Below the pieces are notes generated by a model. That model made no database searches and had not been told where the DNA came from. It worked only from the letters and a program-made list of their open reading frames with translations. DNA of 64,000 bases. Source: Cyrtodaria siliqua. Taxonomy: Eukaryota > Mollusca > Bivalvia > Adapedonta > Hiatellidae. The stretch spans positions 160,330 to 224,329 of the forward strand of contig JAWPHD010003245.1 in the NCBI GenBank assembly GCA_037043455.1, read 5' to 3'. Shown one piece after another: positions 21,950 to 33,497 of this stretch. A program made the position numbers and the translations under genes. Numbering within the stretch: position 1 is the stretch's first letter; each line of letters opens with the position of its first letter.

Positions 21950-24917
21950 AGGGCACAATGGTCCTAAATCGATCACCTGAGAATATTTGCAATGATGAAA
22001 AGATGTTCGTCTCGCAAATACTGATTGAAGATGTTTTTAAGTCTTTCCTGATGTAAGTCTATGTAAAAACGTGCAAAATCTCTACATACAATCTTTGGAC
22101 CCAGAGGTTGCAGCCATCTTTGATCCCAGGGACTTCAAATGAGCAAACTTGATAGACCAGGGGTTAGCGATCATTAATAATAATAAAGAACAAGAAAACA
22201 AGAGGGCCTGTGGATAGGGCACTCACCCTTCAGTACAGTGGTTTAAGAAGTATTGGTTTTAACAGGCCTTCGAAATCTCTGAATAAATTCCGGATTTTTC
22301 AGTTGCTCCCCGGATCGCCGGATTTAAGTCTACAATCTCCGGACTTTCCTTCAAAACAAAACGTTCATTATTTAACAGCTGTATTTTCACAATTTATCGG
22401 CTATTTCCGGAGTTGTTGTAAAACATGTGACCCCTGGGGAGGGGCTAAATTGCAAAATATTAGACCTCTCTTGTAGTTACAGAAAAAAATAGTAAAGATT
22501 TTCCAACACTGTGATCCACGAGACACTGATAATAATCACTTTTGTTTTATTAATTCATAAATTAGAGAAATATCACTAATGAATCTTCAGTGCCTAGTGG
22601 ATAGAATTTGTTTGACTATTCGTTAAAACAATAATTAAATATAGACACAAATATAAAAAAGTAATATTAACTATTATTCTAATTACACAAGCTTCGCATT
22701 CCTTTGTCTTACATCCATGTAGCAAGCACACTGATGAGGCCCTCCACAGGGGTGGGGGGGGGAGGGGGTCGCCATATCCCTTAAGGTAATGGCCATTGTT
22801 CCCCAGATCCTCAAAGGTATTTGTCAAAGTTCCCCAAAAGTATTTTGCCCATGTTCCCTAGACCCCTAAAAGTATATACACTGTTCCTTAGATCGTGTTT
22901 ACCTAATTTTAACACATTTTAAAAACATTCACCTAAGGATCATCCATGTAAAGTTTGGTCAAAATTGACCAAGCTGTTTCTGAGAAAAAGAGTATTTCCC
23001 TATAGAAGTCTATATAGAACCTGTGACCCCTGGGGCGGGGCCAAATGTGACCCCAGGGTCACAATTTGAACAAACTTGGTAGAGGACCATAAGCTTATAG
23101 CAAATTCAAAATATTAAACCTCTGGTAGCGAGAACCAACAAGGGACATAATCTATGTCGTCTTTAAATAGCCATGTCGATTTCCTGTTCCTAAAAATGCG
23201 CGAAAATGGGGTTTCCCATTACGGCTATTATTCCCATTATTTTGATTGGATATTTAAAAATGACATCCAATCAGCATTCACGGACCCTAGATGTCGGAGC
23301 ACCACGTCAGATTGACGCAGAAACAGGTGTGAAAGTAGAAGAAAACTGCCATATAAAAATTGAATTTTATTTTTTGTTTTGTTTGAGAAGAGGTACCCAA
23401 GTAAGTTTGATATCATTTTGAAGTTTAATATACATTTAAAAAATTCAGACATAATTTGCGATGATAAGTACCCGTTTTCTGTAAAATTATGATGACTTAA
23501 CTGTACGGGGGTCTGAACCGGAAGTAAAAAAAAATATATATAAAAATGGCGGCGCCCACCGTTTAGATTGCAAACAAACTGTATTTTAACTGAATTTGAT
23601 TGATTGTTTGAACTGTGAGTGTAAATGAGTATATATTCTGTTGCATATGCCTTATATGAAGTATTCTGATGATGAATCATTTATTTTTAAGAATTATATA
23701 CTGTTTGTATGTATCAACTGTATGGTACTGATCTTGAGTGTTAAGTTGTTAACATTCAAGTTACTGGGTTCATCAATTAACACATTGCAGACACCTGTCG
23801 TCACACACTGACAACCTGTTGACACAACTTTGATTCTTGAATATGTTGCAATATTCGAAATACCTGCTGATAGTGATATTTTGTTTATAATACATGACTA
23901 CCGGTATATATGTATACAACAATGTGTGCTAAAGCTAATAAATGAAGTCATTTTAAGTGCAAAATATGTATATGTTGTATAAATATGTTGCTATGACAAA
24001 GGATATTCATTTAATAAACATTATTAACTGAAAAACTGCTTTTTTCATGCTTGGACAAGTTTTTGACAAGGAAATAAAGGTGAGTATTTGTGATTGAAAA
24101 TACATTCATAGAAAAAAAATCTTAAAAAAAAAAGTTATAATCCAAATTTTACAAACTCAGCTGTTCTAATATTGTAATAAATGGATGTATTTATGTACTG
24201 AATTTGGTGATATTATCTCGAAAAATAAAAAATCATTGATTCATGCTACCTCTGGCTCTTGCAGTTTCAGAGAAGAAGATATTAAAAAAAATCCTTATAC
24301 AAGTCTATGTAAAACATGTGACCCGGGGCATGACCAAATGTGACCCCAGGGTCACCATTTGAACAAACTTGGCAGAGGACAATAAGCTTATAGCAAATGC
24401 AAAATATTACACCTCTGGCTCTTGCAGTTTCAGAGAAAAAGAGTTTTTTAGTATTTTCCAATAGAAGTCTATATAAAACATGCGACCACTGGGGCATGGC
24501 CAAATATGACCCCAGGGTCACAATTTGAACAAGCTTGGTAGAGGACAATAAGCTTATAGCAAATGCAGAATATTAAAACCCTGGCTCTTGCAGTTTCAGA
24601 GAAGAAGATTTTTTATTGTTTTCCCTAAACAAGTCTCTGTAACATGTTTGACCCTTGGGACTTCATTTGAACAAACAAACTTGCTAGTCTAGTCGTTGGC
24701 GAACATTTTAAAAGAAGATTTGTTAAGGTTTCGACCATATATGGTAATGGCGGCCATCTTGGATGTCGCGCTGACCTAATTTGAACAAATCTAAAATGCA
24801 TTCATCTATGGATCATCCGTGTTTCTGAGAAGACATCGTTTGGAGCAAAGGTTAACGACGACGACGGACGACGGACGAAGAGTGATCCCAATCCTTCGTC
24901 GCAGGTGATCTAATAAA
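21950..24917. repeat. Composite dispersed repeat, CAAGAGGGC...CAGGTGATC type
   Basis: It starts ACAAGAGGGCACAATGGTCC with GATCACCTGAG and ends GACGGACGACGGACGAAGAG, then CCTTCGTCGCAGGTGATC, an end form I recall as frequent in bivalves. Internal modules with CTATGTAAAACATGTGACCC, TGACCCCAGGGTCACMATTTG and CTCTTGCAGTTTCAGAGAA recur at about 23010, 24300, 24470 and 24560, and again at 54440-54740. The ~670-bp copy 2 at 22217-22894 is embedded in it. 23160-24230 between modules has no supported gene. Confidence 0.55.
22217..22894 (+). repeat. ~670-bp duplicated repeat, copy 2
   Basis: This near-identical copy of 21149-21815 has scattered substitutions (for example CAGTGGTTTAAG against CAGTGATTTAAG) and a small G-tract expansion near 22750. 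The near identity indicates a recent duplication or recent mobility. Confidence 0.8.
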
Positions 24918-25284
24918 AACACCAGTGTTCTGTGATTTTTTCTTAGCCATTTGTATTATATAGCCACAGTAACAGGTACAGTTATAACGTTCAGATTCGA
25001 TTTGACGTATTTGGCTCCTTTTTTTACATTTTCACAAAACAAACGATGAAGAAACAAGAGGTCTTTGACCTTGAAATGCGCTTTTGAAGATCTGAACAGC
25101 TAGGCATTGGAAAGGTAACTTTTATATGTTTGCCATTATTTGAAGGGGTAGTGTTTGTTAATTGTTAATTTTATTTCAGCATTTCCGAAATGAAAATCAT
25201 TTTTGTAACATGAGTAACATTCCTGTAATGTTTCATGAACATCCTTCAAGTAGTGTCAGGGGAGTAGTTGTCATAAGTTTTTCC

Positions 25285-25519
25285 CCATGTAACTCGTGTA
25301 AACAAAGATGGCTGCTGATGTCAAGCATGTGGCCATGTAACTCGTGTAAACAAAGATGGCTGCTGATGTCAAGCATGTGGCCATGTAACTCGTGTAAACA
25401 AAGATGGCTGCTGATGTCAAGCATGTGGCCATGTAACTCTTGTAAACAAAGATGGCTGCTGATGTCAAGCATGTGGCCATGTAACTCGTGTAAACAAAGA
25501 TGGCCATGCTTGACATCAA
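25285..25519. repeat. 48-bp minisatellite, about 4.7 copies
   Basis: CCATGTAACTCGTGTAAACA begins at 25285, 25333, 25381, 25429 and 25477. Copies are almost identical (one CTCTTG variant). 48 bp equals 16 codons, so frames stay open on both strands. This expands one module (CAAAGATGGCTGCTGATG) of the surrounding element. Confidence 0.9.
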
Positions 25520-25930
25520 TAACAAAATGCATTGTATTTTTAAAATCTTCTTTTAGTTGTGGTGGCCATCTTAAAGTTACCGCTATTTACTTAGGACCAA
25601 CTAGACATCAAGAGCAACATTTTTATAAAGTTTCATAAACATCTATAAAGTAGTTTCAGAGGGGTAGTCCCCACACTTTTTCCTATATATAACTCTATGC
25701 AAACAAAGATGTCCGCTGGCGGACCAACTACATGTCATGCCAATCAATTTGGTAAAGGTTTCAAATCAATACCCCTTATACTTTTTGAGAAGTAGTCACA
25801 ACACAACTGTATTTTAAAATATATGTTCAGCTATGGCGGCCATCTTGAAATTTCGGCTTACCTGATTTTATACTTAGAACAAACTAGACATCAAGAGCAT
25901 CCTTCCTGTAAAGTTTCATGACAATCCATC

Positions 25931-26179
25931 CTGAGTTTCGTCGTTGTGTTCTTGGGCAAGACACTTTCCCTTAGCCTCGTCCGTCCGATGCGGACGTAAA
26001 CCGGGCGGTCCCGTGTATCGGTCTGTCCTCCGAGCACGTTAAAGAACCATAGGAATCTATTCGATAATAAGAGTAGGGCACGGTTCCCGGATTCCTATGT
26101 ATCCTTCCCCTCTCTCTGGGGCGGCTCTAAATAACATATACTGTGTTGATGAGCCGTTAAACAACATTCAGTTCAGTTA
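25931..26179 (+). mobile_element. 5'-truncated SINE
   Basis: TGAGTTTCGTCGTTGTGTTC through GTTAAACAACATTCAGTTCA matches the body and tail of the SINE at 18424. The tRNA-like head is missing. It is inserted in the HINE-like element, splitting the phrase that begins GACAATCCATC. Confidence 0.8.
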
Positions 26180-26690
26180 CAACTTGAATTTCCGGCAGAC
26201 CTATTTTTTTTTACTTAGGATCAACTAGACATCAAGGGCAACATTCATGTAAAGTTTGATGAAAATCCATCAAAAAGTTTCAGAGGAGCAGTCCCATAAG
26301 TTGCTCCGATATAAATCTATGTAAACAAAGATACTTAGCACTTCGAACTAGATATCAAGAGCAACATTTATGTAAAGTTTTATGAAAATCCATCATCCAC
26401 AGGTTCCAAATCAATAACCCTTATGGCTTTTGAGAAGTAGTCGCCACACAATTATATTTTTAAAATAGAATATGTTTAGCTTTGGTAGCCATCCTGATTT
26501 CACATCAACCTGAATCGTTGCTAGGATCAACTAGACCTTATGGGCAACATTCTTGTAAAGTTTCAAAAAAATCCATTTAATAGTTTTAGAGGAGTAGTCG
26601 CCACAAAAGAATTTATGGACGGACGGACAGACAGACGAACGACGCACCACGGCATAAGCTCTGCTGATCCGTGATCAGTTGCGCTAAAAT

Positions 26691-28102
26691 GGACACACAT
26701 GGCAAATGTTCATCGATGTACAAACGCTTTCAGTTGAACAGGAAAGTTGAAAAGGTAATACTGAGTGAAAATCGTCAGATGTATAGATCAGCAGTCCAAA
26801 TGTCATGTTTTAAATGTTAATTATAGCAATTATACAAAATTTGGTACTTTTTCATTTTTTCTTTCCTGAAGGACACTGTTCCCTAGATCCCTGAAAGTAG
26901 GCCTTTGATCCCTGGATCCCTTAAAGTAATTGGCAATGTTCCCCAGATCCCTAAAAGTATATGGTCATGTTCCCCAGATCCCCAAACCCCCTGGTAGGGC
27001 CTCAGTGATATAAACCCCTTCTGATCCCCTCTGCGTGTCTTGTTTTATTTTCTCCTTGTTTACCAAGTTCCCAGTACATAATCATTCGTATTATAATCGA
27101 GCCGTGCTAGACTCTATATGATGGCTCTTGTTTTAAACATAATTTCAACCCAGTGTACGAGTAATACATTCCTCAAGAGTGTCGTCTGTCTCTTTAACCG
27201 AATACACTTAATGACGTCAAGGTAACCAGGGGTTTGTTTACTCAGGCCTGCCAAATCTCCGGATAAAATCGTTCTCTCCAGATTTGTCATTTGCTCTACG
27301 GATCTCATTTAAGTGTACAATCTCGGGTTTTCCATCAGATCTGATTAAACAAATTAAAAGGATTTAACAGCTATATGTTCACAGTTGATCAGCTTTTCCT
27401 GCATTGGTCCTGTTACGCTCCCTAATGAAAGTATTTAGAAGTGTCAAATCACGGGGGTCATCAGTATAATGCACTGAATATACAACTAACACCTAAGGAC
27501 ATAATTAGTGCCTTTAGTGACTAACAACATGTGCAATAGCAGTATTGTATCTTTGGCTTCTTTAATTGGTCGACCTAATTGAAATAACAAGTTTTAAGAG
27601 CTAGGGAATCCTTCTATGTGGCATCACTAAACAACAGTTTCTGCTGTGTACGATGATCATAATTTGTTTAAGAGTTATGAAGACTTTGTTTTTGCCTTTA
27701 GCACGCATCAGTGTAAAATGCTATGTGAACTTTCATAAAAACAAAATGAATTCAAGCCTTTCTAAGAGGAAAGTCCTTCCTAAACTAATATCTTTGTGCA
27801 TATTGTAGTCTGCTAATATATTATTTTCTATATCTATAAAACAATGCATATGTATATTTTGCATAAATAATGTGTGCTTTAAAAAAAAAAATTGCGAAAA
27901 TCAATTCGCGTTCTCAAATTTTCATTTAAAATATTCTTTGCGAGCTTTAATTCTTAAATTTTAAAAATCTCATGATTTAGTTTTAAAAAGTTTGACAGGC
28001 CTGTTTACTATATAAACCACACTTGAAAACGAAACTAGATGTTTGTGTAATGGTTTTTCCGACATTTTCGATGACTCATGTTTGTCCTTGCTATTCCTAC
28101 AG
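26691..28102. other. No gene; remnants of the 21-22 kb repeat family
   Basis: 26870-27010 has GTTCCCCAGATCCCTAAAAG repeats. 27240-27345 is a diverged relative of 21195-21300 (GGCCTGCCAAATCTCCGGAT). The stretch is otherwise AT-rich, and upstream exons of the Mab-21 gene were not identified. Confidence 0.45.
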
Positions 28103-28163
28103 ATTTAGGAGGCGACAGTAGTGGATGTATATACAATTAAAACAAATCCTGCTTTCTTTGCTG
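28103..28163 (+). other. Candidate non-coding 5' exon of the Mab-21 gene
   Basis: This 61-bp segment is bounded by a strong acceptor (TTGCTATTCCTACAG, ending 28102) and an excellent donor (CTG/GTAAGTC, from 28164). The next credible acceptor on this strand lies at 31340-31354, just before the Mab-21 start codon. I therefore infer a 5' UTR exon and a ~3.2 kb intron. It contains an ATG (28124) in a short frame, so an upstream ORF is possible. RNA evidence is not available to me. Confidence 0.4.
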
Positions 28164-28324
28164 GTAAGTCTTATATTTTATGGAGAAATACTTATTTTCA
28201 TGAGTAAGGATAAGCAATAATTATCAGGTGTAGATTAATTATGTAAGGAGATCTATTGATTACCATGAGTAAGGAGGAGCATTAATTACCAGGTGTAGAT
28301 ATAATATGGGAGAACTTGATTATC

Positions 28325-28990
28325 ATGACATCAGAATCATGGCTCTTACATGGTAGTATGTACCTATTACGCAGCTGTTGATTATCATGACGTGAAAATC
28401 ATGGCTCTTACATTGTAGTATGTACCTATTACGCAGCTGTTGATTATCATGACGTGAGAATCATGGCTCTTACATGGTAATACGTACCTATTACGCTGCT
28501 GTTGATTATCATGACGTGAGAATCATGGCTCTTACATGGTAGTATGTACCTATTACGCAGCTGTTTATTATCATGACGTGAGAATCATGGCTCTTACATG
28601 GTAGTATGTACCTATTACGCAGCTGTTGATTATCATGACGTGAGAAGCATGGCTCTTACATGGTAGTATGTACCTATTACGCAGCTGTTGATTATCATGA
28701 CGTGAGAAGCATGGCTCTTACATGGTAGTATGTACCTATTACGCAGCTGTTGATTATCATGACGTGAGAATCATGGCTCTTACATCGTAGTATGTACCAA
28801 ATACGCAGCTGTTGATTATCATGACGTGAGACTCATGGCTATTACATGGTAGTATGTACCTATTACGCATCTGTTGATTATCATGACGTGACAATCATGG
28901 CTCTTACATGGTAATATGTACCTATTCTATAAAGGATGGCATCGTAGCTCTATGGTAGGTTCACCCCATACGAGCTATGATTCTCGCAGC
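28325..28990 (+). repeat. 62-bp minisatellite, about 10 copies
   Basis: TTGATTATCATGACGTGAGA, then ATCATGGCTCTTACATGGTA and GTATGTACCTATTACGCAGC, repeats every 62 bp (for example ACGCAGCTG-type motif at 28431, then 28493). Its second half is the core of the 73-bp array that follows, so the two arrays share an origin. Confidence 0.85.
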
Positions 28991-30650
28991 TGTTGATTAT
29001 CATGACATGAGAATCATGGCTCTTACATGGTACACAGTATGTACCTATTCTATAAAGGATGGCATCGTAGCTCTATGGTAGGTACACACATCATGGCTCT
29101 AACATGGTAGTATGGACCTATTCTATAAAGGATGACATCGTAGCTCTATGGTAGGTACACACATCATGGCTCTTACATGGTAGTATGTACCTATTCTATA
29201 AAGGATGGCATCGTAGCTCTATGGTAGGTACACACATCATGGCTCTTACATGGTAGTATGGACCTATTCTATAAAGGATGGCATCGTAGCTCTATGGTAG
29301 GTACACACATCATGGCTCTTACATGGTAGTATGGACCTATTCTATAAAGGATGACATCGTAGCTCTATGGTAGGTACACACATCATGGCTCTTACATGGT
29401 ACATAGTATGAACGTATTCTATAAAGGATGGCATCGTAGCTCTATGGTAGGTACACACATCATGGCTCTTACATGGTAGTATGGACCTATTCTATAAAGG
29501 ATGGCATCTTAGCTCTATGGTAGGTACACACATCATGGCTCTTACATGGTAGTATGGACCTATTCTATAAAGGATGACATCGTAGCTCTATGGTAGGTAC
29601 ACACATCATGGCTCTTACATGGTAGTATGGACCTATTCTATAAAGGATGGCATCGTAGCTCTATGGTAGGTACACACATCATGGCTCTTACATGGTAGTA
29701 TGGACCTATTCTATAAAGGATGGCATCGTAGCTCTATGGTAGGTACACACATCATGGCTCTTACATGGTAGTATTTACCTATTCTATAAAGAATGGCATC
29801 GTAGCTCTATGGTAGGTACACACATCATGGCTCTTACATGGTAGTATGTACCTATTCTATAAAGGATGACATCATAGCTCTATGGTAGGTACACACATCA
29901 TGGCTCTTACATGGTAGTCTGGACCTATTTTATAAAGGATGGCATCGTAGCTCTATGGTAGGTACACACATCATGGCTCTTACATGGTAGTATGGACCTA
30001 TTTTATAAAGGATGGCATCGTAGCTCTATGGTAGGTACACACATCATGGCTCTTACATGGTAGTATGTACCTATTTTTATAAAGGATGGCATTGTAGCTC
30101 TATGGCAGGTACACACATCATGGCTCTTACATGGTAGTATGTACCTATTCTATAAAAGATTGCATCGTAGCTCTATGGTAGGTACACACATCATGGCTCT
30201 TACATGGTAGTATGGACCTATTCTATAAAGGATGACGTCGTAGCTCTATGGTAGGTACACACATCATGGCTTTTACATGGTAGTATGTACCTATTATATA
30301 AAGGATGGCATCGTAGCTCTATGGTAGGTACACACATCATGGCTCTTACATGGTAGTATGTACCTATTCTATAAAGGATGGCATCGTAGCTCTAAGGTAG
30401 GTACACACATCATGGCTCTGGCATGGTAATATGGACCTATTATATAAAGGATGGCATCGTAGCTCTATGGCAGGTACACCCCATACGAGCTATGATTCTC
30501 GCATCTGTTGATTATCATGACGTAAGAATCATGGCTCTTACATGGTACATAGTATGAACCTATTCTATAAAGGATGGCATCGTAGCTCTATGGTAGGTAC
30601 ACACCATACGAGATATGATTCTCGCAGCTGTCGATTATCATGAGTAAGCA
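28990..30650 (+). repeat. 73-bp minisatellite, about 22 copies
   Basis: ATCATGGCTCTTACATGGTA, GTATGGACCTATTCTATAAA, GGATGGCATCGTAGCTCTAT and GGTAGGTACACAC form a ~73-bp unit. Interspersed units at about 28967, 30478 and 30600 carry CATACGAGMTATGATTCTCG, the approximate inverse complement of CGAGAATCATGGCTC, so hairpins are possible between units. Near-identical neighbours suggest recent turnover. Confidence 0.85.
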
Positions 30651-30757
30651 GACTTATTTATACGTTTATGTGTAAATTGACATGTACTCTGCTGTATATG
30701 TCAATTAACTACTGACACGTGTTAATCAGTCGATAACCATATCGTTTATATGTAATA

Positions 30758-31082
30758 TTACTACTACTACTACTTCTACTACAAATACTACTACTACTAC
30801 TACTACAATAATAATACATGTAATAATAAAATAATAATAATTATAAAATAATAATAATAATAATAATAATAATGATAATAATAATAGTTATAATAGTAAT
30901 TATAATATAATATAATAATAACACATGTAATAATAATAATAATAATAAAATACTACTACTAATAATAATAATATAATAATAATAATTATAATAAAATAAT
31001 AATAAAATAATAATAGTAATAATTATAATATAATATAATAATAACACATGTAATAATAAAATAATAATAATGATAAAATAAA

Positions 31083-31113
<31 letters not shown>

Positions 31114-31245
31114 TATTATAATAAAATAATAATAAAATAATATTAGTAATAATTATAATATAATATAATAATAACACATGTAATAATAACAATAATAAAA
31201 TACTACTACTACTACTAATAATAATAATAATAACAGTAATAATAA
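30758..31245 (+). repeat. ACT/AAT microsatellite with higher-order unit
   Basis: There are (ACT)n and (AAT)n tracts. TAATAATAACACATGTAATA recurs at about 30920, 31040 and 31170, giving a higher-order period of ~120-130 bp. It lies in the inferred 5' intron of the Mab-21 gene. Confidence 0.9.
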
Positions 31246-31339
31246 TTTACCGATATAAAATTTTCCTTATTAATATACTACTATAATTAGTATTAGCATT
31301 ATAATTATTTAGTTTATAACAGTGTCATTACGCGGTATA

Positions 31340-31354
31340 TTATTATTTTTTCAG
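31340..31354 (+). promoter_or_regulatory. 3' splice acceptor before the Mab-21 start codon
   Basis: ATTATTATTTTTTCAG is a typical pyrimidine-rich acceptor, leaving only 7 nt before the ATG at 31362. It implies an upstream transcribed exon. Confidence 0.6.
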
Positions 31355-31361
31355 ATCAACA

Positions 31362-33497
31362 ATGAGCGACTACATCCGTTCGTTGTCACTGAGACTGTGC
31401 GAGATTATGGACAATATCGGCGTCTCCGAGGAAATAAGAAAGATGTGCATGGAAACAAGCATAAAGAATGAAATAGCGGACACATTAAGCAGACATTTGT
31501 CTGATTACAAAGAGACACATTACATATTTGGTAGTGCATCCGAAGCTTCATCAACGTTTGGCTTAGATTCGGATATGGATTGGCTTATATGTGCCGAAGA
31601 TTACCCAGTGTTTGAGAATATGTGTGAAGTTCTGCCTGATGGAATATGTCATCTACTTATTAGCGATGATATTACCGCACCGGGGTACGTGAAACTACAC
31701 GTGGTTGATGATAGCGTTCCTCGTAATGTAATCAACGCACGGTTTGCAGATGATCGAGTCAGTGTTGACCGATATGGCAGATGGGTGAGGAACAATAAAT
31801 CATCATATCGTAATGATGATCTAGTTGATGAAGAAAATGGACCAGCTGCCACTCGTCGTGCTCAACCAGGATACACATCAGTAGACATGGTGGAAGCCTA
31901 TAGATGTAAGACATGTCCATCTTGTGCTTCCAACTGGATCACACGCCTCCGTCTCAGCAATAGATATCCACAAGAATTTATCGATTTGTTAAACTCATAT
32001 GGGTGCTTCTTTGTTCCAATCGGTTACCCATTTAGCGAGGAGAAGAATCTCGAATGGAGGATATCATTCTCGCTCCAAGAAAGACAACTCATGTTCCGAC
32101 TTACACCTGTTCAGTTCAAGTGTTACGTCCTATTAAAGATCATTAAGAAGGATTTAATAAAACGTGAAATGAGGCAAGATTCCCTCAGCTCGTACCACTG
32201 TAAGACATGTATATTGTATATGGTGGAAATATTACCAGCAGAATTATGGACGCCTGATAATTTAATGACATGTGTGTTCTACTGTATGAACACTTTAATG
32301 TATTTGGTCAATGTCGGCTTCTGTCCAAACTATTTCATTAAAGAGGAGAATATGTTTGCCAGGAAGATCCAGGGAGATGTACGAGTGCAACTGTACCAAG
32401 TTATACACGGGCTACTATCAGAGGGATGTACGTTCTTACTCCGTATACACTGTGACGGTCTGGGAGAACAACTTGCACGTGCAGCTTGTAACCCGTATAC
32501 CCCTTGCCCGGTTATACGGAATCCAATGTTTCTATATTCCAATAGAGTAAACAACAAAATGATTATTTCACAATTTCAAAAGGTTTGGTGTCACTATACA
32601 TGCATGGACACAGAATTACGCGTTTCGTTAAAAAAATCACTATCACATCTATGTAGGCTACAAAGTATAGATGTCCTGTCGGAACATTCAGAAGAAGAAA
32701 CAAAGTCCGCAATAATGTCACTTATATCACACATTAAGCCAATCATCGCCCAAACTATTCTGGCATATGGAATAGAAAACATAGAAGACGTCCGAACCAG
32801 AAGAATGTGTTTGTCTCTCATACTGAAGTACTTAAACACAAGTATGTATGACAGTACAAATGATATGTCTATATGTCTCGGGTATATTTCCATTCTGCAA
32901 GTGCTTGATCGGTATGATGTTTGTGAAAAATGGTTACAACAACAAGAACGGTGTATTTCAATTATGACAACTGCATGTCGGTGTCGTTTTCGTACAATAA
33001 GACATACTTCAAACGAGACGCTACTCCACACAATATTTGACGGTAATGTTACTTTGCAGGAGGCAGCACCGTATTTCATTGCATGCGTATTGTTTCCACC
33101 ACAGGCATGTACACTTTTACCTGACGCGTTAAGGTATGAAATGTTCCGGTCGGTCGGTACACCAGCAGGATCACGTCATGCCTTTGAGGACGCCTGGTAT
33201 AGCTTGGTGGCGGTTGACGCTAAAGTGTTCCTCTTCTTTATGCAGTACCTCGTTTATAGACAACTGAACAAGAACGCACACAAGAAAGTCGCCGTAGACA
33301 ACATGGAGTGGGTGATCAAAGACGACCCGAACCTTAAGCACAAGGAAACCGCCTACAACGTATTAGGGTGGATATATGTCCAGGAGAATAAAATTGGCAA
33401 AGCTATCGCGTGCTTTGTAAAATCTTGGAAAATACAACCATTGCATAACGCGGCAAAATGGCACATTATAGAACTTCTGAGTAGAAACGCGTCATAA
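31362..33497 (+). CDS. Mab-21-domain cGAS-like receptor (cGLR) nucleotidyltransferase
   Basis: 711 residues in one coding exon, first ATG just after a splice acceptor. The N-terminal half is a Mab-21/cGAS-type fold. FGSASE (56-61, Gly57-Ser58) is the NTase GS motif. DSDMD (69-73) supplies two metal-binding acids, Asp71 and Asp73. VDMVEAYRC (174-182) supplies a likely third, Asp175. NWITRLRL (191-198), LEWRISFSLQERQLM (230-244), LTPVQFKCYVLLKIIKKDL (247-265) and SSYHCKTC (276-283) are Mab-21 family signatures. A TPR-like hairpin near the C-terminus (about 661-693, AYNVLGWIYVQENKIGKAIA) is common in molluscan members, and accounts for the length beyond the ~360-residue short Mab-21 proteins. 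Animal cGLRs sense nucleic acid or other ligands and make cyclic dinucleotides that signal through STING; bivalves carry large expansions. Catalytic competence here is inferred from the retained acids. The ligand is unknown. No stop or frameshift was seen. Confidence 0.9.
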   Translation: MSDYIRSLSLRLCEIMDNIGVSEEIRKMCMETSIKNEIADTLSRHLSDYKETHYIFGSASEASSTFGLDSDMDWLICAEDYPVFENMCEVLPDGICHLLISDDITAPGYVKLHVVDDSVPRNVINARFADDRVSVDRYGRWVRNNKSSYRNDDLVDEENGPAATRRAQPGYTSVDMVEAYRCKTCPSCASNWITRLRLSNRYPQEFIDLLNSYGCFFVPIGYPFSEEKNLEWRISFSLQERQLMFRLTPVQFKCYVLLKIIKKDLIKREMRQDSLSSYHCKTCILYMVEILPAELWTPDNLMTCVFYCMNTLMYLVNVGFCPNYFIKEENMFARKIQGDVRVQLYQVIHGLLSEGCTFLLRIHCDGLGEQLARAACNPYTPCPVIRNPMFLYSNRVNNKMIISQFQKVWCHYTCMDTELRVSLKKSLSHLCRLQSIDVLSEHSEEETKSAIMSLISHIKPIIAQTILAYGIENIEDVRTRRMCLSLILKYLNTSMYDSTNDMSICLGYISILQVLDRYDVCEKWLQQQERCISIMTTACRCRFRTIRHTSNETLLHTIFDGNVTLQEAAPYFIACVLFPPQACTLLPDALRYEMFRSVGTPAGSRHAFEDAWYSLVAVDAKVFLFFMQYLVYRQLNKNAHKKVAVDNMEWVIKDDPNLKHKETAYNVLGWIYVQENKIGKAIACFVKSWKIQPLHNAAKWHIIELLSRNAS

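Larger units (their letters stand above)
25140..26690 (+). mobile_element. Second HINE-like repeat element
   Basis: It shares modules with 1558-3634: GTAAAGTTTCATGAAAATCC, TAGTTTCAGAGGAGTAGTC, CAAAGATGTCCGCTGGC, TTTGAGAAGTAGTCGC. The terminal GGACGGACGGACAGACAGAC leads into hairpin AAGCTCTGCTGATCCGTGATCAG (26650-26680). It contains a 48-bp minisatellite and a SINE insertion. No ORF is convincing. Confidence 0.6.

Noticed and set aside
25162..25638. 158-codon plus ORF and two overlapping minus ORFs
   Set aside because: They derive from a 48-bp (16-codon) tandem repeat inside a mobile element; both strands are open because the unit lacks stops.
28325..30650. CRISPR-like array
   Set aside because: Repeats are contiguous 62- and 73-bp units with no unique spacers, in a eukaryotic context with no cas genes.
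30841..31192. Ile/Tyr/Leu-rich minus ORFs
   Set aside because: Translation of an AAT microsatellite.
32594..33079. 161-codon minus ORF
   Set aside because: Shadow of the Mab-21 gene on the opposite strand.
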